The notes below the pieces were generated by a model, which saw only the letters and a list, made by a program, of their open reading frames with translations, was not told where the DNA came from and made no database searches. Both the position numbers and the translations under genes were made by a program. From contig OW240915.1 of the NCBI GenBank assembly GCA_933207985.1, positions 106,419,271 through 106,483,270 on the forward strand: a stretch of DNA of 64,000 bases, given 5' to 3'. Position 1 is the stretch's first letter. Each line of letters begins with the position of its first letter. Source of the stretch: Pelobates cultripes (lineage: Eukaryota; Chordata; Amphibia; Anura; Pelobatidae). Below are positions 11,122 through 21,606 of this stretch, one piece after another.

Positions 11122-12828
11122 TCAGGCTGTCAGTTTATCCATGAGGTGCACCTCTTTTATGTTAGCGATTACCCTCTGTATGGGTGGCATTTCCGTCTGT
11201 AGCCATGTCTGCGCTACGGCTCTCCTTGCGGCTAGTGTAATCTTGTGGATCAGTTTCTGTTCCCTCTTTGTCCAATCATCTAAAGATCTGTTAAGCAGAT
11301 ATGTCCATGGGTCTAATTTGGGGGCTTTATGGAAAATTCGATTGATTAATTTGTGTATCTTTGTCCATAAAATTTGCACATGGGAGCATTCCCACCACAT
11401 ATGGATATAAGTGCCGCTAAGGCCACAACCCCTCCAACAGTTGTCGGTCGGTATTTGTTTCATGCGGTGCAATTTGGCCGGTGTGGTGTACCACCTGAAC
11501 ATTGTCTTATAAGACTGCTCTTGAAGGGAGACGCATATGGAGACCGAGCTGTTCGCTTCCCATATTTCTCTCCACTCCACTCCCTCCAGGACCTCTCCCA
11601 GATCTTTTTCCCACGCGTCTGCATAGGCCAGGGTGCACCATTCCCTCGTTTCTGAGCATATGTGTGAGTATAACTTGGTTATTAAACCCTTCTGTGCCGT
11701 TTCAGTGAGGCACATCTTCTCAAAGAAAGTCAGCTGCTCTTTAGCGGCCCTTTGTACTTGTGGGTGTTGTACATAGTCCCTTAACTGGAGATACCGAAAG
11801 AAATCTGTGGGGGTGAGATTGGTCGCCTGTTTTAGGTGGTCGAAGGTGACAAGCTGGCCATGTTCAAACATATGGCAGATTCTCTGTAGGCCTGCTGTTT
11901 CTAGGTATTTAAAATCTCTCGCTGCCATGCCCGGGGCGAAGGCTCGGTTTCTCTGAAGGGGTGTCAGGGGAGATGGGGAGGAAGCCAGAGTATACTTAAA
12001 GGCCGTGGCATCCCATATCCTCAAAGAGTTTAGTATGGCTGGGCATGTGGTCCTTAGCATTGGTCTGTCTTCCTTGGGGACCCACATATGATATTGTGGG
12101 AGGTCTGCTCCTGTCAGTAAAGACTCGAGGTCTACCCATCTCCTCACTTCTAGAGGCGCGTGCCACATTGCCACTTGGGCAAGTTGCGCCGCTAAGTAAT
12201 AATAGTATAGGTGTGGCAACCCCAGCCCTCCCCTCTGTTTCTGTCTGTACAAAATGTTTCTGGAGATCCTATGCCGCCGGTTTTGCCAGATGAAGTCGCC
12301 TATTGCTTTTTGTAAATGAGCTAAGTCGGATTTCAGTATTTTTGTGGGTAGTGCCTGAAAAAGGAACAGTATTCGGGGCAGGATATTCATTTTAACTGCG
12401 TGTATGCGCCCTATCCAGGAGATGGGTTTGTCCTGCCACTTTTCCATGTCTTGTATTAGTGTTCGTATGAGAGGGCTGTAGTTTAGTTGGTAAATTTTGG
12501 TTGGGTCGCTTGGAAGTTGTACTCCCAGGTACTTCAATTTGTCATTTGCTATGGGCATATTATAGGTGACCCCTAACTCCGCCGTGTCCGCCGCAGACAG
12601 GCCTATCGGGAGGGCGCTGGATTTTTCTAGGTTTGCTTTGTAACCGGAGAATGCACCGAAGAGTGTGAGGACTTCTTGCAGGACTTCCAGGGATTCCTTG
12701 GGTTCCGTGAGGGTTACCAGTACGTCGTCCGCATAAGCAGATACTAGGAACTCCTGCCCTCTCACCACTATCCCTTTAATGCGAGGATGTTTGTGCATGG
12801 CTTGTAGAAGCGGTTCTAGCGAGATCAC
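11122..12828 (-). pseudogene. L1-like ORF2, RT palm and C-terminal part
   Basis: A 568-codon frame on the minus strand starts at the solo LTR junction. It opens with ISLEPLLQAMHKHP and contains the RT active-site segment SAYADDVLVTL. The C-terminal domain has a C-x3-C-x7-H-x4-C arrangement (CWRGCGLSG with HMWWEC) typical of L1-clade ORF2. The Met start is only the first ATG after the break; in the original protein this continues from the part at 13819. Upstream parts carry a nonsense codon and a frameshift, so it cannot make full ORF2p. Confidence 0.85.
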
Positions 12829-13818
12829 TGTGACGAAGTGCCCTTCGCCACTTGGTCCTGGAGAGGCCTACTTGCCAGCCTCCTCCCCTGTGACTATGAC
12901 TCTTTCATGTATCTGGCTTTAAAGCCCCTAGTCTACCTTCAGACAGACTATTTATGTAGGCTGCTTTATTTATTTTATGTTTTAGTCACCCTGTGCCCAT
13001 TATAGGTGCAGGGTGTGTGTAATGTAATTGTTTATAGTGTGTGTGTGTGTGTACTGTGTAATGTATTGCCTGCTCTCTTGTATTGCTGAGGTTTGCTACC
13101 AACTAGGTGGGTTTGGCTATGGAGCTTGTCTAGTGCCCTCTGTTGGTAGCAACAGCAATATGCACTACCTGAATTGCAAGACTGGTTCATTTGCATATTC
13201 GGGTAGATTTGCATATTGCTAATTTTGCAGGCAGGTGAGATATTTACTGTTAAATATTGTCTCCCTCCACCTTTTAAAATGTGCCATTGTGTTGTGATAA
13301 TTCACTGTGTGTTGCTTGATATGGTTTGACTGTTTGTGATTTTATTGAGGTTTCACAACAATCTTATTGTGGTGACCATATTGGCTGGTCTCAGGGGAAA
13401 TAAAGGTTTTGACAGTTCTTCTTGATCCCTCTAAACGTAGCCTTGTCTCGTTATTGGAGGGAGCTGTTATAATCACACTGGGGATTGCTATGCTCTGCAT
13501 GCTCCCCAGAGCTTGAGTCACTTAGCTCTTTTAAGAGCTTGTTCCTGACACGCTCTCCTTGGAGGAGGGGTCTTCACCACACAGTCCTGGATGCTGGAGG
13601 TTCATCCAGGGTGGAAGGAAGAGTTCTTTCCCACACAGTCCTGGAGGACAGAAGCTTATCCAGGGTGGAAGGAAGACGGCGAGACTCCAGTCAAGATACG
13701 GCGGTTGCGGAGTCTGCGGTGGTTGCGGTGTCTGCAGCAGCGCTTGGAGTCCTCAGGAAGCGCTAGGAGCATCCGTCAACGGAGGGTACTCAGTCGGAGT
13801 ACAGGGAGCTCCGTTACA
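12829..13818 (+). repeat. Solo LTR inserted in the L1-like ORF2
   Basis: The 990-bp segment starts TGTGACGAAG and ends CCGTTACA. It is flanked by ATCAC at 12824-12828 and 13819-13823, a 5-bp target duplication. The two sides join into continuous LINE coding sequence. An AATAAA lies at 13399-13404, with CCTTGTCTCGTTATTGG downstream. The LTR at 43689-44750 shares both ends and that downstream segment, so they belong to one retroelement family. ORFs within it are not conserved with anything I recognise. Confidence 0.9.
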
Positions 13819-13997
13819 ATCACGAATAGGAGCGGGGATAAAGGGCATCCCTGCCTAGTCCCGTTCCCCAATTTGATCGGTTTGGGTCCGGTTCCAGCTA
13901 TTTTAACTTGTGCGGTTGCGTGTTTGTACATTGCTTTGATTGATGCCATGAATCTTTCGGGGAATCCTAGGTGTTCTAATAGGTGGAACAGATAATG
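13819..13997 (-). pseudogene. L1-like ORF2, RT middle segment with nonsense codon
   Basis: On the minus strand, just past FDRVK, the reading frame meets a TAG (13995-13997) where a Trp would be expected and then continues HYLFHLLEHLGFPERF and later GNGTRQGCPLSPLLFVI, the RT finger/palm region. It runs directly into the solo LTR target site. The frame joins the 11122-12828 piece across the insertion. Confidence 0.8.
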
Positions 13998-14795
13998 CTA
14001 CTTGACTCTGTCGAAGGCCTTCTCCGCATCTAATGAGACAAGGAGTGTTGGTGTGTCGTTGGTCCTTTGTCTCCAGATGAGATCGATGTTCCGTCTGGTG
14101 TTCTCGAATAGTTGTCGATCAGGTATGAAGCCTACTTGGTCTGGGTGAATCATTGTCTTCAGTACGGGGTTAAGTCTGTCTGCTAAGATTTTTGCCATAA
14201 TTTTAATGTCGTGGTTGATTAGGGAGATAGGTCTGTAGTTGTCAGGGAGTAAAGGGTCTCTGCTCGGTTTTTGGAGGAGGATGATGTTGGCGAGGGACAT
14301 CTCTCCCCTCGGGTTCCCGCCATCCATAAGGTCGTTGAAGAGTCGTTCCAATTTCGGAGAGAGTTCTTCCCGGAATGTTTTGTAGTACGTTCCATCATAG
14401 CCATCTGGGCCCGGAGCTTTATTGCCCTTAAGTTCTGCTATTGCCTGGTCTATTTCCTCGATGGTGATAGGGTCATTTAGGAGAGATGCCGCAACCGACG
14501 GGAGTTTTTGTAGGTCTAGGTCTTCCAGAAAAGTATGCATGCGTTTCTTTGCATCCTCTTGGGATGCGGGACTCCTGGGTGTATGGTTGTATAGTTTTTC
14601 ATAGTAGTCAGTGAAGACCTGGGCTATGTCCGCTGGGGTATTTTTAATGGAGCCATCTTTATGTTTAATCGAGGTGATAACAGTATTATTCTGTCGTGGT
14701 CGCAGGGTTCTGGCGAGCAGCGTGTCCATCTTATTCGATTTTTCGTAATAGGTCCTTTTGGTCCTCGAGATGACTTTGGCGGTGTCATCCAGCAA
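13998..14795 (-). pseudogene. L1-like ORF2, RT N-terminal part
   Basis: 265 codons with hallmark L1 RT motifs: ELKGNKAPGPDGYDGTYYK, PDNYRPISLINHDIKIMAKI, HPDQVGFIPDRQ and SLDAEKAFDRVK. It ends at the TAG in 13995-13997. Its 5' end overlaps the endonuclease frame by 11 nt in another frame, so a frameshift near 14790 separates the two halves. Confidence 0.85.
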
Positions 14796-15825
14796 GAGTT
14801 CTGAGATGGATCTTTGTCAGTTGTTCGAGGAGTTGTGAGTTTGGCGTCGTCTTGTGTTTTTGTTCGATCTTCCTCAGGGAGTCTAGAAGTTGTTTTAGTG
14901 TCTTCATCTTTTGTGCCTTCTTCCTCGTAGCTAGCTTGATAAAAGAGCCCCTGATCACTGCTTTATGGGCCGCCCAGACGGTGCTTGAGGTCATGCCTTC
15001 TGTTTCATTTTCGCGAAAGTATGCTCTTATGTCTTCGCGTATTTCAGCCGGTGTGTCACGGTCTCGTAGCAGGTAAGAGTTCCATGGTGATGCTGTGCAG
15101 AGGTTCCCCAGAGTCAGGGATATGTCAGCGTGATCTGACCACGTGATGGATCCGATCTTTGAATCCACCACCCTGGCCATGCTGGCATTATTCACCAGGA
15201 AGTAGTCAATCCTAGAATATGTCCCGTGGGTAGCGGAATAGAACGTGTAATCAGAGTCACTAGGGTGTTGTGCCCGCCACACATCCACCAAGGCGGTGTT
15301 TAGAATGAAGTCGTGGATTAATTTATCTTGGCTCCCTTTGCCCTGTGATCTCAGTTGGCCGGCTCTAGAGCTCCTGTCTGCGGCTGGACACGGAACGGCA
15401 TTGAAGTCACCTCCCATTATGAGCATACCGTAGGGCAGGTTCTTTATCTTAGCGGTTAGGTTCCCCCAGAATGTGGTGTTGTACGTGTTAGGGGCGTATA
15501 TGTTTATCAGGTGTACCGGGTGTGAGTGTAGGGTTCCTGTCAGGGCTATGTATCTTCCATCTGCGTCCATCTCCGAGGACAGTATTTGGATCGGGCATTT
15601 TTTATTTATGAGAATGGCCACCCCATTTCCCTTGCGATGTGATCTAGCTTCGTATGATGTAGAGTATGTATGGTCTCGTAGGTGTAGTGTTGTGTTTTTA
15701 GATATATGTGTCTCTTGTAGGAAGGCTATATCCGCGTCTAGTCTTTTAATTTCCCTGAACATTAAGCGCCTCTTTTTAGGGGCGTTTAAACCTTTAACAT
15801 TTATGGACGATAGTTTTAAGGCCAT
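14785..15825 (-). pseudogene. L1-like ORF2, apurinic-type endonuclease domain
   Basis: 346 codons starting MALKLSSINVKGLNAPKKR, the usual start of an L1-clade ORF2. Endonuclease motifs are in order: FLQETHISK (catalytic Glu), GNGVAILINKK, INIYAPN, IMGGDFNAVP (Asp/Asn), YSRIDYFLV and WSDHADISL (the closing Asp-His). All the catalytic positions I can see are intact. The domain nicks target DNA to prime reverse transcription. It is followed by the frameshift near 14790, so this copy is inactive. Confidence 0.88.
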
Positions 15826-16414
15826 CCCTTTGGTCGGGTGTCGTGCTTGCCTGTGTCTGGGGGCTTACCTCCCTGGCTATCCGGGCTGCCGCCAGAGTGC
15901 ACAGGTGGGACCTTCTCGAGGCTTCTGCATTTTGCTGATCCTGATGTATACGGAGGGGGGTATGAAGGGGAGAGGAAGAGGGGAAGAGGATAGAAAGAGT
16001 AGAGAAGAAGAAAGGAAGTATGACTGGTCTTACCAGTCGCCAGTCCGGTGTGGGGTGTGGTTCCCGGGTCCATTCTCCCGAGGATGTGGGGAGAGTAGAG
16101 GTTGGGTTCCTGTGATGTGGGGGTGTCCGCACCGTGAATGGGTTGCTTAGGTGTGCTAAGATATTGGTAGAGTCTGATGGGTCAAGGAGGTTGGTTCTGC
16201 GCGCTGCAGAGTTTGGGGGCTTCCCCGGTTGGGGTGTCTAGGTGTGGGGGGGGGTAGGCTGTCTGGGGTTGCCTCCCTCAGGTGGAGGGGCCTCCATTCG
16301 TTCGTGGGTCGAACCCTGTGCGCGCACTGTCATTGAAAGGTAGGGTGGGAACGAGGTCTTGTTCCTGCTTGCCTAGGTCTGTTTTGGGTTTTTCGTTTTG
16401 GTAAATTTAATTCT

Positions 16415-16772
16415 AACGGAAGATACAACTGAATGTGGTACCACAGCTACCTCGTGTGCTCTATGTGATAAGCCAAATGCAACTGTGCTTGGAAAAGGCA
16501 ATTATACTGCATTTTCTTAGCAGGTTGGCAATTAATGTAGCACTCTTAGTACCAGAGAGTATATGTCTAGAGAATTCACTATTTTCTTATCTCGATTATA
16601 TTGTGGTAAGCAATTATACTACGGATTAATGCTTTTTATATACATTTATACATTAAAAATTAAGTTTTAACTATACCACACGTTAAAATTTTTGTCTTTA
16701 TTATATGGACGGCTTAAACCCCTCGGTTCTGTGGTGACCCTATATTTTAGGGTAATACAGGGACTCCCCATT
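16415..16772. mobile_element. Right part of the unknown insertion
   Basis: Continues the insertion begun at 10208. It is flanked by the second CTATTTATGAATAG copy at 16773-16786. It contains no tail or terminal repeat that I can assign, and no coding sequence. Confidence 0.45.
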
Positions 16773-16786
16773 CTATTTATGAATAG

Positions 16787-17028
16787 ATTTCCAGACAATG
16801 GCTTGTATTGACCCTGAACATATTTTGTATAATGCTATCATATCCCCTCTGAGGCGCCATTTTTTTAAAAACTAAACAGGTTTACATTTCTTAACCTTTC
16901 TTCATAACTAAAAATGTTTCATTCCTTTTATTTAGTTGTGTAGCCCACCTCTGCACTTGGCATTTATTAAATTTCATCTGCCATTTGAGTGCCCAGTTTC
17001 CCAATCTGTCTAAATCCCTCTGAAACTA
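16787..17028 (-). mobile_element. CR1-like LINE fragment, left part
   Basis: Resumes the fragment at 9810-10207 after the nested insertion. On the minus strand it reads relics of the CR1-type C-terminal region (SIQAIVWKSI), with several stops. Confidence 0.45.
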
Positions 17029-17296
17029 AGTGTGTTATTATGTCTGTGTGTGTGTCAGTATGTCTATCAGTGTGTCAGTTTGTATGTCTCTATATGAGCA
17101 TCTGTATGAAGTGTGTGTGTGTGTGTATCTGTATGTTGTCTTTGTGTGTTTCGGTGTATGTCTGTGTATTTGCATGTGTGTCAGGTTGTGTATCTGTGTG
17201 TCAGTGTATCTACATGTGTGCCAGTGTGCATATCTCTGTGTCTGCATGTGTTTCAGTGTGTATATATTTCTCTGTGTGTATATATGTGCATACATC
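17029..17296. repeat. TG-rich microsatellite
   Basis: Degenerate TGTGTGTCTG/TGTGTCAG repeats. Long apparent ORFs of Cys, Val and Ser residues in it are repeat artefacts. Confidence 0.9.
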
Positions 17297-18640
17297 TTAG
17301 CATTCACACACTAACACTACACAGAAATAGTGTTTATCTAAACCATTATCTCTTTTGAACATAGTTAAAAGTTGTGGATTTTTTTCTTTCTCTAAGAAAC
17401 TTGAAGTTAATACCTGTTTAAAACTCCTTGCTCCTCTAAAAATAACTTTAGGTTTAATTCCTAAATACTGTTTTACATCTTGGTCCTGCTCCAAAATGTG
17501 CCAATTTCTCCTAATTATTTTTTGTAATTGATTGCTATTTGAACTATAATTAAAAATAATAGGTATAGTAGAATCGCCATCTTTTTGTTCTTTTAACTTA
17601 TATTTTAAAATATTTTCCCTTGATTTTTGTCCTACTTCCTCTTTTAAGCATTTTAATTCGTTTTGATTATACCCCTTTTCCACTAATTGGTTGATTAAAA
17701 TTTGTGTTTGTTCCTCATATTGTTGAGTTTCTGTGCAGTTTTGCTTAATCCTTAAAAATTGTCCCTTAGGTATATTAGTTAACCATGGTTTAAAATGGCA
17801 GCTTTTCAAATTAATAAAACTATTTACATCTACCAATTTAAAAAAGTCTTACTTTTAATTTGGTTATATTCAACATAAATACTCAAGTCTAAAAAATTTA
17901 CTTGTTGAGAACTAATTTCATATGTTAAATGAATATTCCAACTATTTGAATTAAGATCTTTTAAAAAACTTAAAAGGGACTCTTCTGTTCCTCTCCATAT
18001 AATAAAAATATCGTCTATGTATCTTTTGTACAGGACCAGACTTGCCCCAAGTTCTTATTTGGAAAAGATCTCTAATTCTTCCCAAATGCGCCATAAATAA
18101 ATTCGCATAGCTTGGGGCAAATCTGGTCCCCATAGCTGTTTCTTTTGTTTGCAGATAAAAATTATTTTCGAACCAAAATAAATTATTGGAGAGGATTATT
18201 TGTATCCCTTCTATAATAAAATCTATTTGTTGGGAATTTAATTTAGTCTCTTTATTTAAAAAATGTCTAGCAGCCTCACAACCCATTGTGTGTTCTATAA
18301 TGGTATAGAGGCTACTGACATCACAGGTAGCCATAATTAGTCCATCTTCCCATTTTAAATCACTTAAAATCTGTAAAAGCGACATAGTGTCTTTAAGATA
18401 AGAGGGACATTTCTTAACTGGATCTTGTAAAAAATAATCTAAAAATTGAGACAAAGGAGATAAAAGAGAACCGATTCCAGAAACTATTGGTCGTCCTGGG
18501 GCAATTTTTGTATCCTTATGAATTTTAGGTAAAACATACAGGACGGGGATTCTTGGAAATTTTACATTAAGAAAATCGTATTCTTTTTTATTTAATATCT
18601 CGAGTTTTAATCCATAATCTAAAAATAATTTAGATTAGCT
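17297..18640 (-). pseudogene. Penelope-like element reverse transcriptase, broken
   Basis: Read from 18640 down, frames give a motif run typical of Penelope-like RT: LPKIHKD with GRPIVSG, then ATCDVSSLYTIIEHTMGCEA, QTKETAMGTRFAPSYANLFM, the active site RYIDDIFIIWRG (around 18000-18040, in a shifted frame relative to the N-terminal part), and then KSCHFKPWLTNIPKGQFLRI and IIRRNWHILEQD. The main open pieces are 17951-18454 and 17297-17836. No GIY-YIG endonuclease is visible; the sequence runs into the TG microsatellite after NGLDKHYF. Frameshifts make it inactive. Confidence 0.88.
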
Positions 18641-18749
18641 ATTGTGATGGCAATAAAACTGCCTGGATTATATGCAAACCAAAGGACTGTGCCTGTTGTT
18701 TACCCTAGAGGACCGTGCTACCTGCAGACAAGGATCACAACATATACAT
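18641..18749. other. Short spacer without a gene
   Basis: No recognisable feature between the Penelope-like sequence and the CA-rich tract. Confidence 0.4.
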
Positions 18750-19165
18750 ATACACTACCACACACACACACACTGATACACATACACAAAAATACACACA
18801 CTGACACACATGCAGATACACATATACACTGACAGATACACACTGACAGACATACAGATACACACATACACAATGATGGACATACAGTCACACACAGACA
18901 CACTGACAGACATACACAAACACACACACAGACACAGTGACAGACAGACATACACACACACACAGACATATAGATACACACAGACACACTGGCAGACATA
19001 TACACACAGACAGGCATACACATACACACAGAGACACACTGACAGACATACACACACAGACACTGACAGACAGACACACTGACAGACATACACAAACACA
19101 CAGACACACTGACAGACAGACATACACACACAGACAGACACACTGACAGACATACAGGCACACAC
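18750..19165. repeat. CA/CAGA-rich microsatellite
   Basis: Degenerate ACACACAGACACACTGACAG repeats, the reverse complement type of the tract at 17029-17296 and of 42233-42500. All ORFs in it are repeat artefacts. Confidence 0.9.
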
Positions 19166-19620
19166 ACACACACACTTTTATATACTTTTCTAGCCACTCT
19201 CCTGTTTCCTACTTTGTTCAGGAGGGTGGCTTACCTGGGATCCAAAGTGCTGCCTGAGGTAGTTGGGAGTTGGAGGAGCTGGTCCAGCCCAGCCCCCCTC
19301 CTCTCTGCCTTCTGCTGCTGGAGTCTTCTTGGGAGGACTTCCTCCCATGCTGATTAGAAGGGGGCCGGTGGTAGCTCCTCCCCTGCTGGGCGCCAGTAGC
19401 TCTGTGCGCTACAGAGGGAGCAGGGATATGACGTTCATATCCCCGCCCCCTCCATACAGTCCGCGGCACTGCAGGTTGGCGCTCGGCCACGCTACAAGAA
19501 GTGACCGGCAGGAGAGGGGCGCTGTGCGCTTTCCTCCTGCCGGTCACCCGGACATTTGCGCCCCCTGGCCGGTGCGCCCTAAGGCAGCCGCCTGTGCCGC
19601 CTTATGGACGCGCCGGCACT
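19166..19620. mobile_element. End of a GC-rich repeat element
   Basis: GC-rich sequence with AGGAGGGTGGCTTACCTGGG, a strong hairpin GTGACCGGCAGGAG/CTCCTGCCGGTCAC at about 19500-19548, and a tip GGACGCGCCGGCACTG. It directly follows a CA tract, the same order (reversed) as the element that carries the retrovirus at 29.65-30.08 kb. No coding sequence. Confidence 0.45.
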
Positions 19621-19654
19621 GATCTTGCTTAAGAAAGGGGTATATGCAGGCAAT

Positions 19655-20160
19655 GTTTTTATTTTTTTATTTTTTTTATTCTTTATTTGTTCACAGACAA
19701 ACCTTGAAACGTTTTATAACATTTCTGTAGGTGGCTTTTGCAGAAGCCGAATGTTCCATTTTACAGTGGCATTTCTATGAATGGCTTGCTCAGAAGCCGA
19801 ATGTACAAGAGTAGTTCTTTATCTGTCAGATTATTTTTTTTTTTTTGGTACAAAACTGACATATGTAACATTGTATTTATATAAGATGATACGTTTTAAC
19901 ACAAGTAGTAGACCAAGGTACCGGAAGTCTCGGTCTAATAGAGAAAGAGTTGGGTAGTGAAGGTGTGGGAGTGTTGGGCGGGGTGCGGGAGTGAGGGTTT
20001 TTGGGTGGTGTCTTGGTCGTTGAGTCTGCTGTTTGGGTGTGTTATTGTCAGGTATAGCATGGCATGTATTTCGTCGCCGGAACCCACTTCCGGGTTCACG
20101 GCGCTCAGCCCCGCCCCTTTTTTCTGACGCGGTCCCTCCACGATACTTAGGAAGACCGCG
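19655..20160 (-). mobile_element. 5'-truncated L1-like 3' end
   Basis: A T-rich tract at 19658-19690 on the plus strand acts as the A-tail. It is followed by TGGCTTTTGCAGAAGCCGAATG and a related repeat of it about 60 nt later, similar to the 3' UTR of the LINE at 10271 (GTGGCTTGTGCAAAAGCCC). No ORF2 sequence is retained. Confidence 0.4.
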
Positions 20161-20226
20161 CCAGATTCAAAGGGCTGGATTATTCGCACAGGTGCTGCAG
20201 AAAGATCAGCTGCTCTACTTTTGATC

Positions 20227-20395
20227 CTACCTTCTCCACTTCTCGACCTCGGCTTGTAAACGGATTTCTACCTTCTCCACTCCTAGACCTCGGCTTGTAA
20301 CACTGAATTCTACCTTCTCCACTTCTAGACCTCGGCTTGTTAAAACGGACTTCCCCACGCTCCACTCCTAGTTCTCAGCTTGTTGAAACGGACTT
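20227..20395. repeat. About 42-bp tandem repeat, four copies
   Basis: CTACCTTCTCCACT with CCTCGGCTTGT recurs at 20227, 20268 and 20310, with a diverged fourth copy from about 20353. Confidence 0.8.
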
Positions 20396-20879
20396 CTAAT
20401 TTCTCCTTCATTGGGTGAATTAACCCTTCCAGTGCCAGAACTGCCTTTTAGTTAAGTAATACTTTTACCAAACAAGCCAATTTCTATTATTTATGTTACA
20501 CAGTATCTAAAGCTCACTAAAGTGTCACTTTGTCTAATTATTCCTCTTATTCATAAGGGATTGCTACAAAGCCTAATTTTTCCTTCATGTGTATTTAAAG
20601 GTACAGTGACCATTGTTTCATATCAATATAAAAGGAGGTGAAACTTATTGTTGCTGCAATCAGGAAATTCTGCAGTTGAGTTCCAATTAAAGAAGTATTA
20701 CAAAATAAATATCACAGTTATGTATCAATGTAGTTCTCCCATGGTTCCCATGTTTTGGCAGGCAATGTTTTTAAGTTGGAATCGACAGGTTTTAGCAACA
20801 GACTGGACATGAGGCGCAAAGGTGAGGCCAGGATCCAAAGTGACACCAAGACAGCGAGCGTGAAAGGATGGGGTGAGGC
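20396..20879. other. No recognisable feature
   Basis: AT-rich sequence without coding potential or clear repeat edges. Confidence 0.4.
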
Positions 20880-21240
20880 AGGTTTCATCAATCTGGCTGG
20901 TACACACACACACACAGCCAGGAACACACACATATCAATTTACATATTTTAGCCACCTTCCTGTCTCCTTACTTTTTGGGTACAGAGGGGTGGCTTCCTT
21001 GGGGTCCAGTGGGAGCTGGGTGGCCAAGGCAGATGGGAGTCTGACTTCCTCAGTCCCTCTCCTCCTCCTGTGTGCGCCTCCTCCACCTCCCCAGCGGCAC
21101 CCTGTTACTTAGGAGGAAGTGATCTTATCTCACTTCCTCCCAGCAAGGTGCATGTGTGTGTAAGAATGTATCTGTATGTGTCAATGTGTTTATATGTGTA
21201 TCTATATGTCTGTGTAAATATGTATGTGCATACATCCCAG
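20880..21240. repeat. CA tract plus GC-rich repeat, same family as 19.2 kb
   Basis: ACACACACAC tract followed by AGAGGGGTGGCTTCCTTGGG and a CACTTCCTCC inverted pair near 21114-21143, then a TGTGTGT tract. The order matches the GC-rich segment at 19166-19350. Confidence 0.4.
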
Positions 21241-21602
21241 AAATCAAGCAACAACACAACATGCAAACACCAACACCCCTGCAACACAGACTTTACATAC
21301 AAAAATAACCATGAATTCAAACTCCACATTTATATATAAACACTCAAATACCAATACTACACACAAACGTACAACGCCATTTAAAAGTCAACACTACATG
21401 CAAACACACGCCTGGACACAAATGCAAACATAAAAACACAATCTTGTATTAAAGTGCTAAAATGACATACAAACACCGACTTTACACACAAATGCACACC
21501 TGTTCCTAAGCACTATAATCTGTTAATTTATGTATGCATACCAAAAAACAAAAATTTGCTTAAAAAAAAAAAATAAAATCAGTAAACATTACACTCTGCT
21601 AA
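21241..21602. other. CA/AC-rich intergenic sequence
   Basis: Contains imperfect ACACAAA and CAAACAC runs and an A-rich tract near 21557. No gene. Confidence 0.4.
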
Positions 21603-21606
21603 TTAA

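Larger units (their letters stand above)
10271..16400 (-). mobile_element. L1-like LINE, 5'-truncated, interrupted by a solo LTR
   Basis: A T-rich tract at 10271-10295 is the A-tail seen on the plus strand, and both sides carry the perfect 14-bp duplication GTAAATTTAATTCT (10257-10270 and 16401-16414). From 5' to 3' on the minus strand it holds a short remnant before ORF2 (about 15826-16400), ORF2 endonuclease (14785-15825), the RT N-terminal half (13998-14795), an RT middle part (13819-13997), then after the solo LTR the RT palm and C-terminus (11122-12828), and the 3' UTR (10296-11121). About 5.1 kb excluding the inserted LTR. Confidence 0.9.

Noticed and set aside
13485..13995. Overlapping ORFs of 93-134 codons
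   Set aside because: Most of the span is the solo LTR plus reverse strand of the L1-like RT; composition is GC-driven and no domain is seen.
15473..16150. 225-codon plus-strand ORF
   Set aside because: It lies antisense to the L1-like endonuclease, which explains the open frame.
18718..19197. Long ORFs of Cys, Val and Ser residues in both strands of the microsatellites (also 17029-17314 and 42239-43017)
   Set aside because: They are frame-independent translations of TGTGTC-type repeats, not genes.
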